DNA from: Thauera sp. UBA6194
GTDB lineage: Bacteria > Pseudomonadota > Gammaproteobacteria > Burkholderiales > Rhodocyclaceae
Direction of reading: 5' to 3'
DNA length: 64,000 nucleotides
NCBI GenBank assembly: GCA_002422685.1
Contig: DITC01000022.1
Coordinates: 62,001 to 126,000, forward strand
Part shown: in pieces, positions 25,540-33,200 of the stretch
Position numbering within the stretch: the first letter of the stretch is position 1
Layout: each line of letters opens with the position of its first letter
Program-made: the position numbers and the translations under genes
The notes under the pieces: model-generated
What the model was told of the DNA's origin: nothing
Seen by the model: only the letters and a program-made list of their open reading frames with translations
Databases searched by the model: none

Positions 25540-27282
25540 ATGGCCGACACCCCGACCACCCCGGACCGCGCCCAAAGCCGCAAGACACGCCCGACCCAAC
25601 GCGGCCGTCAACTCGACCCGCGCGCGCTGGCCGAGATCGACGCCCTGCTTGCCGGCCGCCCGCGCGCACGCGACAGCCTGATCGAGCACCTGCACGCGAT
25701 CCAGGACGCCTGGGGCCACCTCGCGCTGCGTCACCTGCGCGCGCTCGCGCACTGGATGAACCTGCCGATGGCCGCGGTGTACGAAACCGCCACTTTCTAT
25801 GCTCACTTCGACATCGTGCGCGACGGGGAAATTCCGCCCCCGGCGCTCACCATCCGGGTGTGCGATTCGCTGTCGTGCGAGCTCGCCGGCGCGCGCGCGC
25901 TGCACGCCGCGCTCGCGGCCGAGCTCGACCCGGCGGACATCCGCGTGCTCCGTGCGCCGTGCATGGGGCGCTGCGACAGCGCGCCGGTGGTCGAGGTCGG
26001 CCACCGCCACCTCGGCCATGCCACACCCGCCGCCGTGCGCACGCTGCTCGACAGCGGCGACCTGCATCCGGAGCCAATCGACTGGCCGCGCCTCGACGCC
26101 TACCGTGCCGAGGGCGGCTACGCGCTGCTGAACAAGGCGCGCAGCGGTGAGGTCGCGGTCGAGCAGCTCAGCCAGGTGCTGCAGGACGCCGGCCTGCGCG
26201 GGCTGGGCGGCGCGGGCTTCCCGACCTTCAAGAAGTGGAGCTTCGTGCGCACCGAACCCGCACCGCGCTACATGGTGATCAACGCCGACGAGGGCGAGCC
26301 CGGCACCTTCAAGGACCGCCACTACCTGGAACAGGCCCCGCATCGCTTCCTCGAAGGCGCACTGGTCAGCGCGTGGGCGGTGGACGCCGCAGCGCTCTAC
26401 ATCTACCTGCGCGACGAATACCCCGGCCTGCACGCCGTGCTGAGCGAGGCCATCGCCGAGGTCGAGGCCGCCGGCCTGGCCGCGCCCGGCTACATCGTGC
26501 TGCGTCGCGGCGCCGGCGCCTACATCTGCGGCGAGGAATCGGCGCTCATCGAGTCGCTCGAGGGCAAGCCCGGCAAGCCGCGCCACCGCCCGCCCTTCGT
26601 TGCGCAAAAAGGGCTCTTCGACCGCCCGACGCTGGTGAACAACGTCGAGACGGTCTATTGGATCCCGCTGCTGTGGCAGCGCGGCGCCGAGGGGTTTGCC
26701 AGCCAGGGCCGCCACGGCCGCAAAGGCTTGCGCAGCTTCTCGGTGTCCGGCCGGGTGAAGAAGCCCGGCGTGCATCTGGCCCCAGCCGGTATCACCTTGC
26801 AGGAACTGTTGGATGAATACTGCGGCGGCATGGCGGACGGCCACCGCCTGCTCGCCTACCTGCCCGGCGGCGCCTCGGGCGGCATCCTGCCCGCGAGCAA
26901 GGCCGACATCCCGCTCGACTTCGACACCCTGCAGCCACACGGTTGCTTCATCGGCTCGGCCGCGGTGGTGGTGATCTCCGACCAGGACGACCTGCGCGCG
27001 GTGGCGAAGAACCTGATGGCCTTCTTCGCCGACGAGTCCTGCGGCCAATGCACGCCGTGCCGCGTCGGCACCGAGAAGATGCTCGGGCTGCTCGAGCGCG
27101 ACGAATGGGACGCCGACCAGCTCCAGCGCCTCGCCCAGGTCATGCAGGACGCCTCGATCTGCGGGCTCGGCCAGGCCGCGCCCAACCCGGTCACCAGCCT
27201 GCTGCGCTTCTTCCCGGCCGAACTGGCGAGACAGGGCGTGACCCTGCACCCGGCCGCCGCGAACACGGAATCCGCCTCATGA
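25540..27282 (+). CDS. fdhB: NAD-dependent formate dehydrogenase, NuoE-NuoF fusion beta subunit
   Basis: A 580-residue diaphorase subunit made of a NuoE-like domain and a NuoF-like domain. The [2Fe-2S] ligands are C108, C113, C141 and C145. The NuoF part starts near residue 185 with GLRGLGGAGFPTFKKW, then INADEGEPGTFKDR (NAD/FMN site), YICGEESALI, and the [4Fe-4S] motif SCGQCTPCRVGT. The fusion matches the beta subunit of Methylobacterium FDH1 (tungsten type). It takes electrons from the alpha subunit and reduces NAD+. The next gene overlaps by four bases (ATGA). A poorly conserved basic N-terminus (about 25 residues) precedes the NuoE fold. Fusion and not separate FdsG/FdsB genes distinguishes it from the common molybdenum FdsGBA system. 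Confidence 0.93.
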   Translation: MADTPTTPDRAQSRKTRPTQRGRQLDPRALAEIDALLAGRPRARDSLIEHLHAIQDAWGHLALRHLRALAHWMNLPMAAVYETATFYAHFDIVRDGEIPPPALTIRVCDSLSCELAGARALHAALAAELDPADIRVLRAPCMGRCDSAPVVEVGHRHLGHATPAAVRTLLDSGDLHPEPIDWPRLDAYRAEGGYALLNKARSGEVAVEQLSQVLQDAGLRGLGGAGFPTFKKWSFVRTEPAPRYMVINADEGEPGTFKDRHYLEQAPHRFLEGALVSAWAVDAAALYIYLRDEYPGLHAVLSEAIAEVEAAGLAAPGYIVLRRGAGAYICGEESALIESLEGKPGKPRHRPPFVAQKGLFDRPTLVNNVETVYWIPLLWQRGAEGFASQGRHGRKGLRSFSVSGRVKKPGVHLAPAGITLQELLDEYCGGMADGHRLLAYLPGGASGGILPASKADIPLDFDTLQPHGCFIGSAAVVVISDQDDLRAVAKNLMAFFADESCGQCTPCRVGTEKMLGLLERDEWDADQLQRLAQVMQDASICGLGQAAPNPVTSLLRFFPAELARQGVTLHPAAANTESAS

Positions 27283-30149
27283 GCACGCTCTCCTCTGCGC
27301 CCCAGCCCGCTCAGCCGGGTTCTTCACCGTCTCCCTCCTTGACTGCATCGCCGGACGCCTTCGAGATCACCCTCGATGGCGTCCGCGTGCAGGCTTTTTC
27401 CGGGGAGACGCTGTGGCAGGTCGCAAAGCGCGCCGGCGAGCGCATCCCGCACCTGTGCTTCAAGGACGCGCCCGGCTACCGCGCCGACGGCAACTGCCGC
27501 GCCTGCATGGTCGAGATCGAGGGCGAGCGCACGCTGGCCGCGAGCTGCATTCGCCCGGCGATGCCGGGCATGGTGGTGAAGAGCGCCAGCTCCGAGCGCG
27601 TGCGTAACGCCCGTGAAGGCGTCATGGAGCTGCTGCTCGCCGACCAGCCCGCGCGCGCCGACAGCCCCGACCGCGCCAGCCATTTCTGGGAGATCGTCGA
27701 CCTGATGGCGCTCGACATCGACGCGCCGGACGCAGCACACACACGGCTACCGCAGCGCCGCGACGCCCCGACCGCGCCCGACACTTCGCACACCGCGATG
27801 CACGTCAACCTCGACGCCTGCATCGCATGCAACCTGTGCGTGCGCGCCTGCCGCGAGGTGCAGGTGAACGACGTCATCGGTCTCGCCCACCGCGGCGCAA
27901 GCTCGAAGATCGTGTTCGACTTCGACGATCCGATGGGCGACAGCACCTGCGTGGCCTGTGGCGAATGCGTGCAGGCCTGCCCCACCGGCGCGCTGATGCC
28001 CGCCCGCATCGTCGACGAACACGGCCGCGGCGACTCCGCCTGTGCCGACCGCAAGGTGGATTCGGTGTGCCCGTACTGCGGCGTCGGCTGCCAGCTCACC
28101 TACCACGTCAAGGCCGAGAAGATCGTCTTCGTCGAAGGCCGCAACGGCCCATCGAACGAGAACCGCCTGTGCGTGAAGGGCCGCTTCGGCTTCGACTATC
28201 CCAACCACGCCGCGCGCCTCACCGTGCCGCTGATCCGCCGCGAAGGCGTGCCGAAAGGGATCGACCCGGACTTCGACCCCGCCAAGCCGCTCACCCACTT
28301 CCGCGTCGCGAGCTGGGACGAGGCGCTCGACATTGCCGCCGCCGGCCTGCGCCGCCTGCGCGACGCGCACGGCCCCGACGCGCTCGCGGGCTTCGGCAGC
28401 GCCAAGTGCTCCAACGAAGAGGCCTGGCTGTTCCAGAAGCTGGTGCGCACCGGCTTCCGCTCCAACCATGTCGACCACTGCACCCGGCTGTGCCACGCCA
28501 GCTCGGTCGCGGCGCTGATCGAATGCATCGGCTCGGGCTCGGTCACCGCCTCCTTCATGCAGGCGCAGCAGGCCGACGTCGTCATCCTCACCGGCTGCAA
28601 CCCGACGGTGAACCACCCGGTCGCCGCCACCTACTTCAAGCAGGCGGCCAAGCGCGGCACCAAGCTCATCGTGCTCGACCCGCGCGGCATCACCCTGGGC
28701 GCCCACGCCCACCGCATGGTGCGCTTCACGCCGGGCAGCGACGTGTCGCTGTTCAACGCCATGCTCAACGTCATCGTCACCGAGCAGCTCTACGACGAGG
28801 CCTACATCGCCGCCCACACCGAAGGCTTCGAGGCGCTCAAGGCCCACGTGGCGCCGATGACGCCCGAAGCCATGTCGCCCGCCTGCGGCGTCGCCCCCGA
28901 CGAGATCCGCGCCATCGCCCGCCTGTACGCAAACGCCGAGCGCGCGATGATCTTCTGGGGCATGGGCATCTCGCAGCACACCCACGGCACCGACAACGCG
29001 CGCTGCCTGATCTCGCTCGCGCTCGCCACCGGCCACATCGGCCGCCCCGGCACCGGCCTGCACCCGCTGCGCGGGCAGAACAACGTGCAGGGGGCCTCCG
29101 ACGCGGGTCTGATCCCGATGGTCTTTCCCGACTACCAGCCGGTGGGCGACGCGCAGATCCGCGCCGCCTTCGAGGAGCTGTGGAACACGCCCCCCGACCA
29201 GCCGCTGGCCGACAAGCCCGGCCTCACCGTGGTCGAGATCGTGCACGCCATCCACGCCGGCACCATCCGCGGCATGTACATCCAGGGCGAAAACCCGGCG
29301 ATGTCCGACCCCGACCTCGATCATGCCCGCGGCGCGCTCGCCAAGCTCGAGCACCTGGTCGTGCAGGACCTCTTCGTCACCGAGACCGCGCAGTTCGCCG
29401 ACGTCATCCTGCCGGCCTCGGCCTGGGCCGAGAAGGACGGCACCGTCACCAACACCAACCGCCAGGTGCAGATGGGCCGCGCCGCCGTGCCCCTGCCCGG
29501 CGACACCAGGCCCGACTGGTGGATCATCCAGGAGATCGCCCGCCGTCTCGGCCTCGACTGGCACTACACCCACCCGCGCGACGTGTTCGCCGAGATGAAG
29601 CGCGGCATGCGCTCGCTCGATCACATCACCTGGGAACGCCTGGAAGCGGAAGAGTCCGTCACTTACCCCTGCCCCGCCGACGACGCACCCGGCATGGACG
29701 TGGTCTTCGGCGACCGCTTCCCCACCGCCAGCGGCCGCGCCCGCTTCCGCCCCACCGTGCCGCTGCCGCCCGACGAGCCGATCGACGAGGCCTGGCCCAC
29801 CGTGCTCATCACCGGCCGCCAGCTCGAACACTGGCACACCGGCTCGATGACCCGCCGCGCGGCCGTACTCGACGCGCTGGAACCGGCCGCCGTAGCCACG
29901 CTCGCCCCGGGCGAACTCGCGCGTCTGGGCCTCGCGCCCGGCGCGGCGCTGGCCATCGAGACCCGCCGCGGCAAGATCACGCTCAGCGCCCGCACCGACC
30001 CCCTGATGCCCGAAGGCATGGTCTTCGTGCCCTTCTGCTACGTCGAAGCGGCAGCCAACATGCTGACCAACCCGGCGCTCGACCCGTTCGGGAAGATTCC
30101 GGAGTTCAAGTACGCGGCGTGCAGGTTGGCGCCAGGCGATCGTCAATGA
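27279..30149 (+). CDS. fdhA: NAD-dependent formate dehydrogenase alpha subunit, FDH1 (tungsten) type
   Basis: A 956-residue catalytic subunit that oxidises formate to CO2 in the cytoplasm. A plant-type [2Fe-2S] domain has C60, C73, C76 and C90. Two ferredoxin [4Fe-4S] sites follow (C181-C191 and C224-C234), then the cofactor-domain cluster C264, C267, C271, C298. The active-site residue is Cys405 in HCTRLCHASSV, with no selenocysteine. The large bis-pterin domain continues to the C-terminus with a NHPVAATYF and QGENPAMSDPD pattern. Together with the NuoEF-type beta subunit the architecture equals FDH1 of methylotrophs, which carries tungsten. It ends the oxidation of C1 units released by the Fhc complex. 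The gap to the next gene holds only a short dyad. Confidence 0.95.
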   Translation: MSTLSSAPQPAQPGSSPSPSLTASPDAFEITLDGVRVQAFSGETLWQVAKRAGERIPHLCFKDAPGYRADGNCRACMVEIEGERTLAASCIRPAMPGMVVKSASSERVRNAREGVMELLLADQPARADSPDRASHFWEIVDLMALDIDAPDAAHTRLPQRRDAPTAPDTSHTAMHVNLDACIACNLCVRACREVQVNDVIGLAHRGASSKIVFDFDDPMGDSTCVACGECVQACPTGALMPARIVDEHGRGDSACADRKVDSVCPYCGVGCQLTYHVKAEKIVFVEGRNGPSNENRLCVKGRFGFDYPNHAARLTVPLIRREGVPKGIDPDFDPAKPLTHFRVASWDEALDIAAAGLRRLRDAHGPDALAGFGSAKCSNEEAWLFQKLVRTGFRSNHVDHCTRLCHASSVAALIECIGSGSVTASFMQAQQADVVILTGCNPTVNHPVAATYFKQAAKRGTKLIVLDPRGITLGAHAHRMVRFTPGSDVSLFNAMLNVIVTEQLYDEAYIAAHTEGFEALKAHVAPMTPEAMSPACGVAPDEIRAIARLYANAERAMIFWGMGISQHTHGTDNARCLISLALATGHIGRPGTGLHPLRGQNNVQGASDAGLIPMVFPDYQPVGDAQIRAAFEELWNTPPDQPLADKPGLTVVEIVHAIHAGTIRGMYIQGENPAMSDPDLDHARGALAKLEHLVVQDLFVTETAQFADVILPASAWAEKDGTVTNTNRQVQMGRAAVPLPGDTRPDWWIIQEIARRLGLDWHYTHPRDVFAEMKRGMRSLDHITWERLEAEESVTYPCPADDAPGMDVVFGDRFPTASGRARFRPTVPLPPDEPIDEAWPTVLITGRQLEHWHTGSMTRRAAVLDALEPAAVATLAPGELARLGLAPGAALAIETRRGKITLSARTDPLMPEGMVFVPFCYVEAAANMLTNPALDPFGKIPEFKYAACRLAPGDRQ

Positions 30150-30208
30150 GGGAGCGGCCCTTCCCCTGACCGCCGCCGACCCGCGATGACCGACGGTCGC
30201 GGCCGTGA

Positions 30209-33200
30209 TCAGAACGGGATGGAGTACTTCACCCAGACCGCGTTGGCCGAACTGTTGCGCGAGAACTGTCCCGTGTAGTCGAGCCTGAGTGTCGAGCCCC
30301 CGGGGCGCAGCAGATCGACACCAGCGACCACATCCGCATAGGTCCTGTCGGCGCGGTTGGTGACCGTGAAGGGCCCAACGCCGTCCGGCGCACCGAGCAA
30401 CGTGGCCGTGATCTCGCGCTCGTTTCCGGTCAGGTAGCGGGTCACACCCAGGCGCAGACGCGGCCGCAACAATGAGCCGTCATCCAGCTTTCGTTCGCCG
30501 CCGACCTCGATCGCAGGCTGGACGGTGAGCACGGTATCGCGCTCGCGCTCGACATCCAGGCTGGCACCGCCGGCCCCATTCTCCCGGAATCCTTCGCGCG
30601 CCACATGGGACACCGCCGCGCTCAGCATCGGCCGGACGTAGACGTCGTCACCGCGCAGCACGTCATGACTGACCCGCGCCTGGGCCGATGCCGACCACAG
30701 GTCGTAGCGGCCACTGGCGACCTGTACCGGCCCGGCGAAGGCGATGCGCCGCGCGCTGTCATAACGCCCATAGCCCACATTGAACGAGCCCGAAACCGCG
30801 GTGGCATCGAATTGCCGCTTGAGAATCACGCCGGCCTCCACGCGATCGCCATCGACCCCCGCGTAACGCGCCTCCAGATCCGAACGCTGGTAGGCCAGGG
30901 CAACACCCATGCTGAGATCGGGCGCGAGCGCACGTTGCACGCCACCCGCAACCGAAACGGTGGCGAGCTCGTACCCATCGTTATGATCGGTGCGCCGCTG
31001 CTCGCGATCGGCTCGGCCAACCCGGAACCAGCCGCATTCGCCCTCGCGCAGGAAACGGTCCCTGCCCTCGCGCTCGCGACAACTGTGCATGGCATCGTTG
31101 AACTCGGCGCTGGCCAGCGTCGCGAGGGTGGTGACGCTCCCGATCAGCGCCGGGCTCAGCATCTCGTAGGCAGCGCCAAGCGACGCCAGATCCGGTTGCG
31201 CGACCAGACCTGCAGCGAAGGGCGCGAAGCCGGCGGAGCCACCCGCGGCCTGGATCGCATTCACATGCTCACCGATACGCCGTGCGTTCCCCCTCATCGA
31301 CGAGGGAGAAAAGTCCACCCGGGCATCCACCGCCAGTTCATCGTCGCTGGGAGAGGCGAGCGCATAGCTCACCACCGCCGAACGCTCGGTCTCCAACGCC
31401 AGCGCCTCGGCGGCGACGCCACCGGATGCCATGATCAGCGGGTAACGTTGTGCGCCCGGCGACGCATAGCCGCCGTTGGCGGGCGCGAGCCGCAGACGTC
31501 CATCGAGCTGAGCGCTTCCCGAGACATCGAGCCGATCGCTTTGTCGCGCCCCGAGATCCAGGTCGAAAGCCATGACGCCCCCCACGCCCTGGACAAGATC
31601 ACCACCCAACGCAGTTCGCATCAACGCGCCATCCCCACCCGGCGCAAGCACACCCTGGTTGGTCAGCAGGTTGCCGGCGCCGAGACCCACGACCTCGCCG
31701 CTGTTCAAGAGGCTGCCGTCCTCGTTAAGGAACGCGTTGGCGCCTGACCCCAGCGCCACCGATCCGGTGACGGTTCCGTGGTTGAAGACCGTCTCGCCGC
31801 CATCGCCGCCAACGATGGCCGTGCCGCTCTGCGCGGAAAGTGCGCCGTGGTTGGTGATCAGGTTGTCCGTGCCGCCCGACAGCCGCAGGCCGACGCCGGT
31901 CCCGCTGCCACCCCGGATGCTGCCACCGCCTTCGATGCGCACGCTGATCGGGCCACTGTCCGCCGCACCGCCGCTGTGCGCATGCACGCCATCCGCGCCA
32001 CGGCCCGACACGTCGATCGAACCGTCGAGCACGACATCCACCGCGCCCGCAGTCCCCTGGCCGGCGGCGCTTTGCGCAAACAGGCCGTGCGCCACGTCGC
32101 CGGAGGTCCGAATGTTGCCGGTGTGGCGAACGATGATGTCGCCCGCGTCCCCCGCACCACCGACGCTGCCTGCGAAACTGAGGCCCGCCTCGGACTCCAT
32201 GACGGCGTTGAAGAGCGCATCACCGATCTCGTTGCTGATGACACCATGAGGGTTGAACAGCCCAGCCAGCCCGCCCCCACCGGCCACGCTCTGGGCCACG
32301 ATGCCCATCGCGAACGCACCCGAGGTCATGATGTCACCCGTACTCTCGAGCGTCACCTTCCCGCCATCGCCTCCGCCGCCACCGCTGCCCTGCAGCGTCA
32401 TCTCCAGCGTGGTCAGGCCGCTGATGTCGTCGAGCACAGGGATCTCGGGCACCACGTCCGCATTGGAAAACTCGAAACTCATCGCACTGCCGCCCGAGCC
32501 ACCACCGCCGCCAACGCTTTGCGCGACGATGCCATGCGAGAACGCACCCGTCGTCACCACGCTGCCCTGATTGCTCACCGTCACTTCTTCGCCGTAGCTG
32601 CCCGTCCCGCCGTCCCCGCCGAAGACCATCGTCAGGTCGAGACTGGTGAGCTGCGTGAGCGGCGCGAAATCCATTGGATCGGCGGTGAGTTCGACCTGAA
32701 TGCTTCGCGCATCGCCACCGAAGCCGCCGGAGCCCCCGACACTCTGTGCCATCACGCCGGGGGCAAAGTTTCCGCTGGTCACCACCGTACCGGCATTGCG
32801 TACGGTGACGATGTCGGCATGCGCACCGCTGCCACCGTCGCCGCCCACGCTCACATCGACATTCGCACTGGGAGCCGGAATGAAGTCATCGGGCGCGGTG
32901 GGCGGCGGCGTCAGCGACAAGGACAGGTTGGTGGCATTACCGCCCGTGCCGCCGCCACCACCTACGCTCTGCGCGAACACCCCCGCGGAGAAATCGCCGG
33001 CTGTGCCGATCAGGCCGGAGGCGTCCACCGTCACCTGATTGCCCACCCCGCCCTGACCACCCGAACCGCCGACAGCCACCTTGCCGGTGAAGGTTGCATC
33101 GAAGGCGATCGAAATGTTGCTCGCATGCCCTCCCTTGCCACCGCTGCCGCCGACGCTCTGCGCGAAGACACCGTTGGAAAGGAAGCCCGTCGTCCTGATC

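Noticed and set aside
28485..28500. Possible selenocysteine in formate dehydrogenase
   Set aside because: The active-site codon in LCHASS is a cysteine codon, and no in-frame TGA is present.
27747..30146. A 799-codon open frame opposite fdhA
   Set aside because: Antisense shadow; composition is His/Gly/Val-rich as expected from reverse reading of GC-rich genes.
30181..30202. Short dyad CCGCGA / TCGCGG between fdhA and the autotransporter gene
   Set aside because: The stem is only 6 bp and has no U-tract; not enough to call a terminator.
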